The notes: generated from the letters alone by a model not told the origin. A stretch of DNA of 31,537 nt from UBA7803 sp041608775 (GCA_041608775.1 JBFISC010000009.1:1-31537), one strand, 5' to 3'; shown: positions 22,085 through 31,199, counted from the stretch's first letter. Translations and numbers: made by a program.

Positions 22085-23356
22085 GTGAATCGTCAACCTG
22101 CCGCTCCGGCACCCGACCTGGACCGACTGCGCATCGACGCCGACCGGCTCTGGCGCCGGATCATGGCCCTCGCGGAGATCGGCGCGACCGCGCGGGGCGG
22201 GAGCAACCGGCAGGCGTTGACCGACCAGGACCGGGATGGCCGCGAGCTGTTCCTGTCCTGGGCACGCGATGCCGGCTGCTCGATCCGACTCGATCAGATT
22301 GGCAATCTGTTCCTGCACCGCCCCGGTACGCGGGATCTGCCTCCGGTGCTCACCGGCAGCCACCTGGACACCCAGCCCACCGGCGGCAGGTTCGATGGCA
22401 TTCTCGGCGTGCTCGCCGGTCTGGAAGTGATCGACACCCTCAACGACGCCGACATCCAAACCGACCATCCCATCGAGGTCGTGGTGTGGACCAACGAGGA
22501 AGGGGTGCGCTTCGACGCGGCCATGATGGGAAGTGCGGTCTGGTCCGGTGCGATGCCGCTGGAAGAAGCCCGGGCACTGGTGGATCGTGCGGGGCGAAGC
22601 GTCGGCGACGAGTTGCAGCGGCTCGGCTACGGGGGCAGCGAACCGGCCCGCCCGTTTCCGGTCGCGGCCGCCTTCGAACTGCACATCGAGCAGGGCCCGG
22701 TGCTGGAGGACGCCGGGATAGCGATCGGTGTGGTCACCGGTGTACAGCACATGAGCCGGCATCGCATCGTCGTCGAGGGCCAGGAGTGCCATGCGGGCCC
22801 GACGCCAATGACCCTGCGCAGGGACCCGGTGATGGCGCTGGCGCGGTTTCTGCCGGCGATCTACGCCGCGGCGGACGCCCACGCCCCGGAAGGCAGGGTG
22901 ACCGTCGGCTTCCTGGACGCGCGGCCGGGGTCCGGCAACACGGTGCCCGGGCGGCTGGAGGTCACCGTGGACATCCGCCATCCCGACAAGGCCCACTACG
23001 ACGCCATGGTGTCGTCCGTAGCCGCGAGCGTGGCACACGCATGCGCTGACCTCGCGTTGCCGGTGACCCAGACCCGGTTCTGGCACGCACCGGGCGTCAC
23101 GTTCACCGACCATTGCATCGCGGCGGTCCGGCACGCCGCCGCGACCACCGGGCAGGAGGTCATGGAGCTGGTCAGCGGCGCCGGCCACGACGCCTGCAAC
23201 CTGGCCCGCGTCGCGCCAACCAGCATGATCTTCGTCCCCTGCCGCGGTGGCATCAGCCACAACGAGTCCGAGTGGGCATCGCCCGAGCATTGCGCCGCCG
23301 GCGCCAACGTGCTGCTGCACGCGATGCTCGAGCTCGCAGGCCCGAACGGCGGCTAG
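22085..23356 (+). CDS. M20-family Zn-dependent amidohydrolase (allantoate / N-carbamoyl-amino-acid hydrolase type)
   Basis: This 423-residue enzyme matches the AllC/HyuC/beta-ureidopropionase branch of peptidase family M20. Metal and catalytic motifs appear in order: TGSHLDTQPTGGRFDG, VWTNEEGVRF, FELHIEQGPVLE, CHAGPTPMTLRRD, SGAGHDACN and CRGGISHNESEW. These give the expected His, Asp, Glu and His ligands of a binuclear site. It would hydrolyse an N-carbamoyl or ureido amide in pyrimidine, purine or hydantoin breakdown; the exact substrate cannot be told. The GTG at 22085 is chosen because GGGAG lies 7 nt upstream and the protein then has the usual length. An in-frame ATG at 22016 overlaps the divergent gene and adds an irrelevant leader. 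Confidence 0.9.
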   Translation: MNRQPAAPAPDLDRLRIDADRLWRRIMALAEIGATARGGSNRQALTDQDRDGRELFLSWARDAGCSIRLDQIGNLFLHRPGTRDLPPVLTGSHLDTQPTGGRFDGILGVLAGLEVIDTLNDADIQTDHPIEVVVWTNEEGVRFDAAMMGSAVWSGAMPLEEARALVDRAGRSVGDELQRLGYGGSEPARPFPVAAAFELHIEQGPVLEDAGIAIGVVTGVQHMSRHRIVVEGQECHAGPTPMTLRRDPVMALARFLPAIYAAADAHAPEGRVTVGFLDARPGSGNTVPGRLEVTVDIRHPDKAHYDAMVSSVAASVAHACADLALPVTQTRFWHAPGVTFTDHCIAAVRHAAATTGQEVMELVSGAGHDACNLARVAPTSMIFVPCRGGISHNESEWASPEHCAAGANVLLHAMLELAGPNGG

Positions 23357-23365
23357 CGCCGTGAC

Positions 23366-24178
23366 TCAGCGATCGCGGATCCTGCGCTCCGTCAGCGCCG
23401 CGGCCGCCGACGTGCGTACGTCTGGATGGAAGTCGTCCAGCGCCAGGCGCAGCACGTTCAGCGACGACGCGTCCCTACGCTCCGCGAGCGCCTGCACCAC
23501 CGACTCGCGAACCTCCGAATCGTCGTCGCGCAGCAGGTCGGTGAGCGGAGCGAGCGCGCCGTCGCCGTCCAGCTCGCCCAGGGCAACGATGGCGAAGTCC
23601 CGCACCGCCGGGCTGGCGTCGTGCAGGACGCCCTGCAGCCGCTCTGCCAGCGCATCCGCCGGCAGGTCTTCTGCCGACGCCAGCCCCAGGACGGCGCCCA
23701 CCCGGGTCACCGGATCCGGCGCGGTCAGCGACAGATCCAGCATCGCGCGCCCGGCATCGGCGCGATCCTGCCTGGCGAACACGTACAGCACCTCGGGCCG
23801 GCTGCTGCCAACGCCGTAGCGGACGGTGAAGCCACGGTTCCCGAGCAGGCGCGACACCGCGCCCTCGAACGACATGTCGGAGAGATGCACGGTAACCGGC
23901 TCGTCCAGGCCGCCGCTGGCCCGGAGCACCACACCGAGCGGCTCCGTGAGCGCCCGCAGCACGTCGCCCAGGGCTGCGTTGCTGGCGTCTACATCCACGC
24001 GGTCGTCGCCAACCCCGACCACGAAGCGGCCGTACGGCTCAGGCCCGCCAGCGGGGCCGATCGCTTCGGGCGCGATCGAGCCCGATGGCCCAAACCCCTG
24101 CGGTCCACCGCCGCAGGCCATCAGGCCTGCGACGACGAATCCTGCCAGGGGCAGACGCCAAGACTCACTACTCGTCAT
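23366..24178 (-). CDS. Lipoprotein with STN/secretin-like domain and HEAT repeats
   Basis: This 270-residue protein begins with a lipoprotein signal (SWRLPLAGFVVAGLMACGGG), with the Cys predicted to be lipidated. Residues of about 65-125 form a secretin/TonB short N-terminal (STN)-like unit: VDVDASNAALGDVLRALTEP, LDEPVTVHLSDMSF and VSRLLGNRGFTVRYG. The rest is made of HEAT-like helical repeats rich in DASPAVRDFAIVALGEL, DDDSEVRESVVQAL and HPDVRTSAAAAL. Such domains mediate protein contacts in the periplasm, for example as a pilotin-like or scaffold factor. No enzyme motif is seen. The ATG at 24176-24178 overlaps the upstream gene by 11 bp, so the two are coupled. It converges on the amidohydrolase gene. 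Confidence 0.75.
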   Translation of the reverse strand: MTSSESWRLPLAGFVVAGLMACGGGPQGFGPSGSIAPEAIGPAGGPEPYGRFVVGVGDDRVDVDASNAALGDVLRALTEPLGVVLRASGGLDEPVTVHLSDMSFEGAVSRLLGNRGFTVRYGVGSSRPEVLYVFARQDRADAGRAMLDLSLTAPDPVTRVGAVLGLASAEDLPADALAERLQGVLHDASPAVRDFAIVALGELDGDGALAPLTDLLRDDDSEVRESVVQALAERRDASSLNVLRLALDDFHPDVRTSAAAALTERRIRDR

Positions 24179-24989
24179 CGTCCTCACCGATCTCGAACTC
24201 GATCTCGGTGAAGGTCTGGTTGCCGCTCTCCTCCTTTGCCCCGACCTCACCCTTGAACTCGGTGACGCCCGCGTCCAGATAGGGCTCCAGGAACTCCTCC
24301 GGCACCTCCACGCTGCGCTCGTCGCCCAGCAGCTGCACCGTGAACTTCGAGAACTCCAGCCCCGCTTCCTCGACGGCGTCATCGTCAGGCTCCACGACCA
24401 CCTCCCAGCGCACAACGGGAACGCCGGCCGGATCGGGGATGCCGGCGTCGTCGAACGCGCACCGGCCGAGATCGCTGCCCGGGGCGAAATGCACCGTGAC
24501 CTCCACCTCGCCGTCATCGTCGTCGACCTCGATCCTGACCTCGGGGGCGGCGGGCAGCGCGTGGGTGAGCTCACCCATGGAGAAGAGCAGCTCGTTGTCG
24601 ATGGTCCAGCCGTAGGCCTTGTAGTCCCCGGCGCGGAAGCGTTTCACGAACTGGGCCACGGTCACGATCCGCTCGCCCTCTTCCTCGGGATCGTCCCAGC
24701 ACAACGGTTCGGCGCTCTCGAGGAAGAACTCCGTGACGCCCTGCTTGCGCAACGGCCCGCCCGCGTATCCGGTGATGACCCGGCGGCCCCTTGGATCGTA
24801 CACGCTGGCCACACGCCACGGATCGCCGTCGAGCAGCATGTGAAAGCCGACGTCGCCATCGGTAGCGTTGATCTCCACGATCGGCTCGAACTCGGAAAAT
24901 TCGCCCGCCGCCCAGGCCGTGCCGGTGCCGAGCAGCGGCACAACGGCCGCGGCTTTCCACAACGAAAGCCCTCTCATTTGCTTGATCAT
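24168..24989 (-). CDS. Exported acidic protein of unknown family
   Basis: This 273-residue protein has a clear signal peptide (about residues 1-27, ending GTAWA before AGEFSEF). The mature chain is strongly acidic, with repeated DDDD/EE runs near the middle (EVDDDDGEVEV), at VEPDDDAVEE and at the end (GEDDDE). High acidity could fit secretion or salt exposure. I do not recognise a family. Segments such as GFHMLLDGDPWRVASVYDPRGRRVI and KAYGWTIDNELLFSM suggest a beta-rich fold. The ATG at 24987-24989 has a GGGAG 10 nt upstream; an ATG four codons later is possible. It is coupled to the STN-HEAT lipoprotein and lies 98 bp downstream of the CBS gene. Confidence 0.75.
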   Translation of the reverse strand: MIKQMRGLSLWKAAAVVPLLGTGTAWAAGEFSEFEPIVEINATDGDVGFHMLLDGDPWRVASVYDPRGRRVITGYAGGPLRKQGVTEFFLESAEPLCWDDPEEEGERIVTVAQFVKRFRAGDYKAYGWTIDNELLFSMGELTHALPAAPEVRIEVDDDDGEVEVTVHFAPGSDLGRCAFDDAGIPDPAGVPVVRWEVVVEPDDDAVEEAGLEFSKFTVQLLGDERSVEVPEEFLEPYLDAGVTEFKGEVGAKEESGNQTFTEIEFEIGEDDDE

Positions 24990-25087
24990 TTTTTCCAGAC
25001 TCCCTGTGATGATGGTCGCGGACGGCCACGACTTCGGCCCTCCTGCAGATACAGAGGTCTGGGGTCGGAAAAATCTGTCGCCGCGGG

Positions 25088-25519
25088 TCAGCGTCGTTCG
25101 CGGCGATCCGGCGGTACGTCGAACTCCTTGATGGCGCGCAGCAGCTGCCGGCACGTCACCTGACCGACCATGCGGCCGTGCCGGTCCACAACCGGACGCC
25201 GACGACGCTTGTGGTCGAGCATGGACTGGGCGACGTCGATGATGTCGTCGTCGGCGGACACCGACTCCACCGGTGTAGTCATGTGATCCTTCACCGGATG
25301 GGTACCCACCTCCTCCTCGTGGTAGGTCGCCCAGAGAATGGCGCGCAGGCAATCGAGCTCGGACAGGATGCCGATCGGCCGATTGCCGTCATCCACCACG
25401 GTCACGCCGGAGATCTTGTTGACCAGAATCTGGTGGATCGCCTCGAAGATGTCGGTGTCGGCCTTCACCGTCACCGGACGAGTCAGCATGTAATCCCGGA
25501 CTCTCACCGATCTCAGCAT
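25088..25519 (-). CDS. Two-CBS-domain protein
   Basis: This 143-residue protein consists of two tandem CBS domains. The first (about 8-60) contains VRDYMLTRPVTVKADTDIFE and ISGVTVVDDGNRPIGILSE. The second (about 75-130) contains VKDHMTTPVESVSADDDI and RRRPVVDRHGRMVGQVT. Stand-alone CBS pairs bind adenine nucleotides and report energy state. GGGGAGG lies 3-9 nt before the ATG at 25517-25519 and supports the start. It follows nuoN by 67 bp on the same strand, with no terminator seen, so it may be the tail of the complex I operon or start its own unit with the two exported-protein genes. Confidence 0.9.
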   Translation of the reverse strand: MLRSVRVRDYMLTRPVTVKADTDIFEAIHQILVNKISGVTVVDDGNRPIGILSELDCLRAILWATYHEEEVGTHPVKDHMTTPVESVSADDDIIDVAQSMLDHKRRRRPVVDRHGRMVGQVTCRQLLRAIKEFDVPPDRRERR

Positions 25520-25532
25520 GTCGCCTCCCCTT

Positions 25533-25549
25533 TCGGGATCTGGTCCCGA
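25533..25549. promoter_or_regulatory. Inverted repeat just upstream of the CBS gene
   Basis: TCGGGATCTGGTCCCGA has perfect 6-bp arms and a 5-base centre. It lies in the nuoN-CBS gap, 14 bp before the CBS start and beside its GGGGAGG. It could be an operator or a leader hairpin that guards translation. No T-run follows it, so it is not a terminator. Confidence 0.4.
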
Positions 25550-25586
25550 GCCTGTATCGGAGCGCAGCGCCCCCTGCCTAGGAGCT

Positions 25587-27029
25587 TCATCCGCTCCAGC
25601 CTTCGATCAGCTGCCGAATGGCATCGATGACCGGAGTCGGGTGGACGCCGATCAGCAGCACCACGATTCCCAGGGTAACCAGCGTCCACTGGCTCGACCA
25701 CCCCGGCGCCAGCGGCGATCCGTCGCGCGCCGCCTGCGGGCGGGTCATCGCAAACACTACCCGCAGGTAGTAGTACAGACCGATGCCGCTGCCTGCCACC
25801 AGCGCGATCAGCAGCACCCAGGCCGCTGCCGACACGCCGGCGGTGAACAGATAGAACTTGGCGATGAAGCCGGCGGTGAGCGGGATGCCGGCCAGGGACA
25901 GCAGCATGACGGTGAACACCGCGGCCACGCCGGGCCGGCGCCAGAACAACCCTTCATAGGCTGTCAGTAGATCCGCATCCCCATCCACCTGCTGCCCGGA
26001 CACGACGGTGACCACGGCGAAGGCGCCGAGCGTCATGGCGAAGTAGGCGGTCAGATAGACCAGTGCGGCCTCCACCGCCGAGGCGGGGTCGACTGGCGCC
26101 AACGCGATCACCGGGATCAGCAGATAGCCCATGTGCGCGACCGCAGAGTACCCGAGCAGACGCTTCAAATGCTGTTGGCGCAGGGCCAGAAGGTTACCCA
26201 CGAGCATCGACAGAACGGCCAGAACCGTGAGCACCGTCAGCAGCTCGGGGGACGTCAGCGCCCCGGTCTGGATGAGGTAGCGCAGCAGCACGGCGAAAAC
26301 GGCACCCTTGGCGACGGTACCCAGATAGCCGGCCACGGGTGCAGGAGCGCCCTGATAGACGTCGGGCGTCCACATGTGAAACGGCACCAGCGAGAGCTTG
26401 AACGCCACCCCGGCGAGCACCATCACCAGTCCTGCGGTAACCAGCGGTTGCGCCCCCGCCTGCGCGTCCAGCCGGGTGAAATCGAGCGCACCGGTTGCCG
26501 CGTAGATCAGGGCCATACCGAACAGGATCGTGGTCGACGCGGCCGCCGACAGCACCAGGTATTTCAGCGCCCCTTCCAGCGGGCTGTGGCCGGCCTGGGG
26601 ATAGGCGATCAGCACGTACAGCGCCACGGACAGGATCTCGAGACCCAGCAGCAGCGAGGCGAAGTGGCTGGCGCAAGCCAGCGTCACCGCACCGAGCGTC
26701 GCCGCCAGGAGCAGCAGGTAATACTCTTCCGGATCGTCGCGGCCGCCTTCGAGATAACGCTGCGAGAGCACCACGACGACGAGCGTGGCGATCAGGAACA
26801 GGGCTGCGAGGTAAAGCCCGTATCCGTCGACGATCACCAGCGGCGTCACCGACCGGGGAACGACCGGAAGGGCGACCCACACGCCGGCCAACGAAGCCAG
26901 CAGCGCGAGCACGGTAACGGCGACCGCCAGGCCGTGGCCGCGACGGAACGAAACCGTCAGCATCACCAGCAGCAGCGCGCCCCCCAGCACGAGGTGCACG
27001 GCGAGCGCCTGGAAGTCGGCCGTGCTCAC
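25587..27029 (-). CDS. nuoN: NADH-quinone oxidoreductase subunit N
   Basis: This 480-residue antiporter-like membrane subunit of complex I has about 14 predicted helices. Proton-channel residues are in context: the helix-5 Glu in GLEILSVALYVLIAY, the helix-7 Lys in AFKLSLVPFHMWTPDVYQGAP, and the helix-12 Lys in GFIAKFYLF. The sequence HLKRLLGYSAVAHMGYLL is a typical central block. It is the last nuo gene here, as in most nuo operons. The GTG at 27027-27029 overlaps the nuoM stop as GTGA. It would pump protons during NADH oxidation. Confidence 0.97.
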   Translation of the reverse strand: MSTADFQALAVHLVLGGALLLVMLTVSFRRGHGLAVAVTVLALLASLAGVWVALPVVPRSVTPLVIVDGYGLYLAALFLIATLVVVVLSQRYLEGGRDDPEEYYLLLLAATLGAVTLACASHFASLLLGLEILSVALYVLIAYPQAGHSPLEGALKYLVLSAAASTTILFGMALIYAATGALDFTRLDAQAGAQPLVTAGLVMVLAGVAFKLSLVPFHMWTPDVYQGAPAPVAGYLGTVAKGAVFAVLLRYLIQTGALTSPELLTVLTVLAVLSMLVGNLLALRQQHLKRLLGYSAVAHMGYLLIPVIALAPVDPASAVEAALVYLTAYFAMTLGAFAVVTVVSGQQVDGDADLLTAYEGLFWRRPGVAAVFTVMLLSLAGIPLTAGFIAKFYLFTAGVSAAAWVLLIALVAGSGIGLYYYLRVVFAMTRPQAARDGSPLAPGWSSQWTLVTLGIVVLLIGVHPTPVIDAIRQLIEGWSG

Positions 27030-28492
27030 CGCGCAGCTCCGGTCAGCGCGCGCAGGCCGTCCACCACCGGACCGGAGACGTCGAGCAGCGGCTGCGGGTA
27101 AACGCCGAGCGTTATCAGCGCCGCCATCAGCAGTATCATCACGGCCAGCTCACGGGCACCGAAATCACGCAGCTCGGGCGCCCCGCTCGGGGCAGCGCCC
27201 TGAAACGAGCGCTGCATCAGCAGCAGCGCGTAGGCCGCCGCCACGATCAGCCCGAGCGCGGCAATGATGGTTGGCCCGACGTCAACCTGAAACGCCCCCA
27301 GCAGCACCATGAACTCGCCGACGAAGTTGCCCAGCCCGGGCATGCCCAGCGACGCCACCACGAAGAACAACGCCACCGCGCCCATGCGCGGCGCCCGCTG
27401 CCACAACCCGCCCATCTGCGACAGCTCTCGCGTGTGCAGCCGTTCCTGGAGCGCGCCGGCCATCATGAACAGCGCGGCCGTGGAGAATCCGTGTGCCACC
27501 ATCTGAACCACGGCTCCCTGCACGGCCAGCTGGTTCCAGGCGAACACGCCGAGCAGCACGAAGCCCATGTGGCTGATGCTGCTGTAGGCGACCAGGCGCT
27601 TGAAGTCATCCTGGGCGAATGCCAGATAGCCGCCGTAGACCACGCTCACCGCGCCCAGCACCATGAGCGGCTGGCGCAACGCCTCCGAGGCATCCGGAAA
27701 CAACGGCACGACGAAGCGGATCAGCCCGTAGGCGCCGGTCTTGAGCATGATCCCGGCGAGAATCACGCTTCCCGCGGTGGGCGCCTGGGTGTGGGCGTCC
27801 GGCAGCCAGCTGTGCACCGGCACGCTCGGCAGCTTGGTTAGAAACGCTGCAAGAAAGCCCACCATCACCCAGGCCGGCAGCGACCCGGCGCCGGTCACGA
27901 GCAGGCGATAGTCGAAGGTCAGCACTCCGGTGGCCGCCTGATGGCTAAGCACCAGGGCGACGATGGCCACCAGCAGCAGCAGCCCGCTGATCTGCGTGAA
28001 CAGAAAGAACTTCATGGCGGCGTAGGCGCGGGCCTCGTGCCCCCAGATGGCGATCAGCAGGTACATGGGTACCAGCATTACCTCCCAGAAGACGAAGAAC
28101 AGAAACAGGTCCTGGGCCATGAACACACCCGCCACGCCAGCCAGGGTGAGTAGCAGGTTGAACTGAAAGAACCCGTGGCGCTCGCCGACCTCGGTCCAGG
28201 ACGACACCACGGCGACGGCTCCGAGCGCCAGGGTCAGGGCCACCATCACCAGGCTCAGCCCATCGAGCACCAGGATCACGCCGATGCCGAAGCGCGGGAT
28301 CCACGTCAGCGCCACGGTCTCGACCACGCCATCGTCAGCGGCGGCGGCCAGCCATCCGAGTAGCAGCCACGCCGACGCCAGCCCGAGCACCACGAGCGAC
28401 AGCCGCTGCGGCCAGGAGGGTCCTAGCCGCTCGCCGGCCCAGGCCAGCGGCGCCCCGACCAGCAGCAGGCCGATCAACCCGAGCGAGATCAC
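27026..28492 (-). CDS. nuoM: NADH-quinone oxidoreductase subunit M
   Basis: This 488-residue antiporter-like subunit sits between NuoL and NuoN in the complex I membrane arm. Channel motifs are FWEVMLVPMYLLI (helix-5 Glu), LTKLPSVPVHSWLPDAHTQAPT (helix-7 Lys), KRLVAYSSISHMGF, and NFVGEFMVLLGAF with the helix-12 Glu typical of NuoM instead of Lys. The GTG at 28490-28492 overlaps the nuoL stop as GTGA. The much longer open frame reaching 29632 is simply antisense/out-of-frame over nuoL. The start then reads ISLGLIGLLLVGAPLAWAG, a normal first helix. Confidence 0.97.
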   Translation of the reverse strand: MISLGLIGLLLVGAPLAWAGERLGPSWPQRLSLVVLGLASAWLLLGWLAAAADDGVVETVALTWIPRFGIGVILVLDGLSLVMVALTLALGAVAVVSSWTEVGERHGFFQFNLLLTLAGVAGVFMAQDLFLFFVFWEVMLVPMYLLIAIWGHEARAYAAMKFFLFTQISGLLLLVAIVALVLSHQAATGVLTFDYRLLVTGAGSLPAWVMVGFLAAFLTKLPSVPVHSWLPDAHTQAPTAGSVILAGIMLKTGAYGLIRFVVPLFPDASEALRQPLMVLGAVSVVYGGYLAFAQDDFKRLVAYSSISHMGFVLLGVFAWNQLAVQGAVVQMVAHGFSTAALFMMAGALQERLHTRELSQMGGLWQRAPRMGAVALFFVVASLGMPGLGNFVGEFMVLLGAFQVDVGPTIIAALGLIVAAAYALLLMQRSFQGAAPSGAPELRDFGARELAVMILLMAALITLGVYPQPLLDVSGPVVDGLRALTGAAR

Positions 28493-30351
28493 AGCACCCC
28501 CAGCACGATGAGCAGCACCAGCGCCAGCCCGCCGGCCATGTTGGCCAGGTACCAGCGAAGGCGTCCGGTCTGGGTCGCGCTGAGCAGCCCGTTGACACCC
28601 AGAGCGCCACCGGCCAGCGCCGCGAACACGCGGTCGACCACGTCGTTGCGATTGATGCGGGCCAGCGCGACGAACGGCCTCTCGATCAGCTGCCGGTACA
28701 GCCAGTCGAAGCCCCAGCCCGAGAGCCAGAAGCGGCGGACCGCCCGGGTCCCACCCGACGTGCCGAGACGGGCCACCACCGCACCCCAGCGCTGAAACAG
28801 CAGCAAGCCGAGGAGCACGCCCAGCAGCGGTGTCGCGCTGGTCGCCCACATCACCCAGCCGCCGTGGCCGTGGCCGACGCCGCCGTCGGGAAGCACCGCG
28901 GCGACCGGGCTCAGACCGAACCAGCCCCCGCCGATGGCGAGCAGCGAGAGCGCCGCCAGCGGCAAGCGCATGGCGATGCCGCCCCGATCCCGGGGCTCGC
29001 GGCCCGACTGCTGCCAGCGGGGCTGCCCGAAGAACACCAGCACCAGCAACCGCACGCTGTAAAGCGCCGTGACCAGCGCAGCCAGCAGCGCCACCGACCA
29101 CAGCCAGAAGCCGCCGGGCGCGTCGAAGGCGGTGAGCAGGATCGCGTCCTTGCTGAAGTAGCCGGAAGTGAACGGCAGCGCGGCCAGGGCGGCGCTGCCC
29201 ACAAGCATGCCCGCGAAGGGCCAGGGCAGCCGGCGCCATAGCCCGCCCATCCGGGTCACCTCCTGCTCGTGGTGCAGCGCCAGGATCAGCGAGCCGGCGG
29301 ACAGGAACAACAGCGCCTTGAAGAACGCATGGGTCATCAGGTGGAACACGGCCGCCGACCAGGCGCCCACCCCAAGGGCAAAGAACATGTAGCCGATCTG
29401 GCTCATGGTGGAGTACGCGAGGATTCGCTTGACGTCGGTCTGCACCAGGGCCGCGAACGCGGCGATGAACAGGGTGGCCAGGCCCGTCAGCGCCACCGCC
29501 GTCTGAGCGACCGGAGCCAGCAGGTACAGGTCGTGCAGGCGCGCGATCAGGTAAACACCGGCGGTGACCATGGTGGCGGCATGGATCAGCGCGCTCACCG
29601 GGGTCGGGCCGGCCATGGCGTCCGGCAGCCACGTCTGCAGCGGCAGCTGCGCCGACTTGCCCACGGCACCGCCGAGCAGCAGCAGCGCCGCCAGGGTCAG
29701 GGTGGCGGAACCCTCGGGCCAGGCGGCGGTCGCGGCGCCCAGCAACGGCTGGATTTCCAGGGTTCCCAGCTCGCGGAACAGCAGAAACAGGCCGAGCGCC
29801 ATCGCGGTGTCGCCGATCCGGGTCACCACGAATGCCTTGCGTGCGGCGTAGCCATTAGCCGGGTCCTGCTGGAAGAAGCCGATCAGCAGATAGCTGCACA
29901 GCCCCACACCCTCCCAGCCGAGGTAGAGCACCAGCAGATCGTTGCCGAGCACGAGCATCAGCATCGCGAACACGAACAGATTCATGTACGCGAAGAACCG
30001 GCTGTAGCCGGGATCCCCGGACATGTACCCGGTGGCGTAGAGATGGATCAGAAAACCCACCCCGGTGATCACCCAGAGCATGACCAGCGACAGGCCGTCC
30101 AGGTACAGGGTGAACGCCGGGCGGAATCCGGCCACGTCCAGCCACACCCACAGGGTCTGACTGAAGCCGGTGTCCGCGGGCAGCTCGAAGAACCCGACCG
30201 TCACCGGCACCGCCAGCAGCGCAGCGAGCCCGACCGAGCCGGCACCGATCACGGCCACGGCCCGCTCGCCCAGCCTCCCCTCCGTCGCCGCCAGCGCCAG
30301 GAAGCCCAGCAGCGGCAGCATCGGGATGAGCCACAGCAGCCCCACGCTCAT
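28489..30351 (-). CDS. nuoL: NADH-quinone oxidoreductase subunit L
   Basis: This 620-residue distal proton-pumping subunit has the usual antiporter core and the C-terminal lateral helix that runs along the membrane arm. Motifs seen are YLGWEGVGLCSYLLIGF (helix-5 Glu), GKSAQLPLQTWLPDAM (helix-7 Lys), ALIHAATMVTAGVYL, KRILAYSTMSQIGYMFFA and GYFSKDAIL (helix-12 Lys). After residue 450, a His/Gly-rich loop (GVGHGHGGW) precedes the lateral-helix region. The ATG at 30349-30351 shares one base with the nuoK stop (TGATG). Confidence 0.97.
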   Translation of the reverse strand: MSVGLLWLIPMLPLLGFLALAATEGRLGERAVAVIGAGSVGLAALLAVPVTVGFFELPADTGFSQTLWVWLDVAGFRPAFTLYLDGLSLVMLWVITGVGFLIHLYATGYMSGDPGYSRFFAYMNLFVFAMLMLVLGNDLLVLYLGWEGVGLCSYLLIGFFQQDPANGYAARKAFVVTRIGDTAMALGLFLLFRELGTLEIQPLLGAATAAWPEGSATLTLAALLLLGGAVGKSAQLPLQTWLPDAMAGPTPVSALIHAATMVTAGVYLIARLHDLYLLAPVAQTAVALTGLATLFIAAFAALVQTDVKRILAYSTMSQIGYMFFALGVGAWSAAVFHLMTHAFFKALLFLSAGSLILALHHEQEVTRMGGLWRRLPWPFAGMLVGSAALAALPFTSGYFSKDAILLTAFDAPGGFWLWSVALLAALVTALYSVRLLVLVFFGQPRWQQSGREPRDRGGIAMRLPLAALSLLAIGGGWFGLSPVAAVLPDGGVGHGHGGWVMWATSATPLLGVLLGLLLFQRWGAVVARLGTSGGTRAVRRFWLSGWGFDWLYRQLIERPFVALARINRNDVVDRVFAALAGGALGVNGLLSATQTGRLRWYLANMAGGLALVLLIVLGVL

Positions 30352-30665
30352 CACCCCTTGAGCTCGCTGGCGGCGTCGACGTCGAGGGTACCGAGCCGCC
30401 GCTCGAGCTGCAGCAGCAGCCCGAGCCCCACGGCTACTTCGGCCGCCGCCAGCGCCAGAATCAGCATGTACATGATCTGCCCGTCGGCGGTTCCCCAGCG
30501 CGCGCCCGCGCCGATGAAGGCAAGACCCGCCGCATTCAGCATGATCTCCAGCGACATGAGCAGAAAGATCAGGTTGCGGCGGATCAGCACGCCCAGCAGA
30601 CCAATCAGAAACAGGGTCGCCGCCAGAGCGAGCACGTGGCTCAGGGGCACGCTCAGCGCCGTCAC
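30351..30665 (-). CDS. nuoK: NADH-quinone oxidoreductase subunit K
   Basis: This 104-residue subunit has three membrane helices. The two buried glutamates needed for proton transfer are present: LLMSLEIMLNAAGL (helix 2) and LALAAAEVAVGLGLLL (helix 3). Length matches the family (about 100). The GTG at 30663-30665 overlaps the nuoJ stop as GTGA, so synthesis follows nuoJ. It contacts NuoJ, NuoA and NuoH in the E-channel region that links quinone reduction to pumping. Confidence 0.96.
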   Translation of the reverse strand: MTALSVPLSHVLALAATLFLIGLLGVLIRRNLIFLLMSLEIMLNAAGLAFIGAGARWGTADGQIMYMLILALAAAEVAVGLGLLLQLERRLGTLDVDAASELKG

Positions 30666-31180
30666 GACTCCACCTCGTCGTAGCGGGCCCGCAGGTAGCG
30701 CCGACCGAGGTGATAGGCGCCGACCAGGGCCGCCAGCAGCAGCACCGAGGCAAGCTCCACGGCAAGCAGGTAAGCGCCGAACAGCGTCCGACCCACCTCC
30801 TGCGGGCCGACCACCTGACCGGCCGTGTCGCCGCTGCCGGCGAAGATCAGGTAGGTCAGCTCGAGCAGCAGAACCAGGCTGAGCAGCCCCGGGCCGATCC
30901 AGTGCCGGGGCCGCAGCCAGGCGTGCACGGGCGCGGAGCGGCGCTGACCGAGGTTGAGCATCATCACTACGAACACGAACAGCACCATGATCGCTCCGGC
31001 GTAGATCACCACCTCCAGGGCTGCAGCGAAGGGCGCGCCGAGCAGAAAGAAGATCACCGCTACCGCCAGCAGCGAGACGATCAGGTAGATCAGAGCATGC
31101 ACCGCGTTGCTGCGGGTGACGACGAGGACGGTGGCGACCAGGGCCACCGTGGCGGCAATGTAGAAGAGCACTAGGTCCAT
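30662..31180 (-). CDS. nuoJ: NADH-quinone oxidoreductase subunit J
   Basis: This 172-residue subunit has five predicted helices. Helix 3 carries ALEVVIYAGAIMVLFVFVVMML with the pi-bulge Tyr-Ala-Gly-Ala, which rotates during turnover and gates the proton path. The ATG at 31178-31180 is preceded by GGGGGAGG, a good ribosome-binding site. The 19-bp gap to nuoI gives a usual spacing. A longer frame reaching 31324 lies in nuoI and is rejected. Confidence 0.96.
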   Translation of the reverse strand: MDLVLFYIAATVALVATVLVVTRSNAVHALIYLIVSLLAVAVIFFLLGAPFAAALEVVIYAGAIMVLFVFVVMMLNLGQRRSAPVHAWLRPRHWIGPGLLSLVLLLELTYLIFAGSGDTAGQVVGPQEVGRTLFGAYLLAVELASVLLLAALVGAYHLGRRYLRARYDEVES

Positions 31181-31199
31181 GGGCCTCCCCCGGCGCGGG

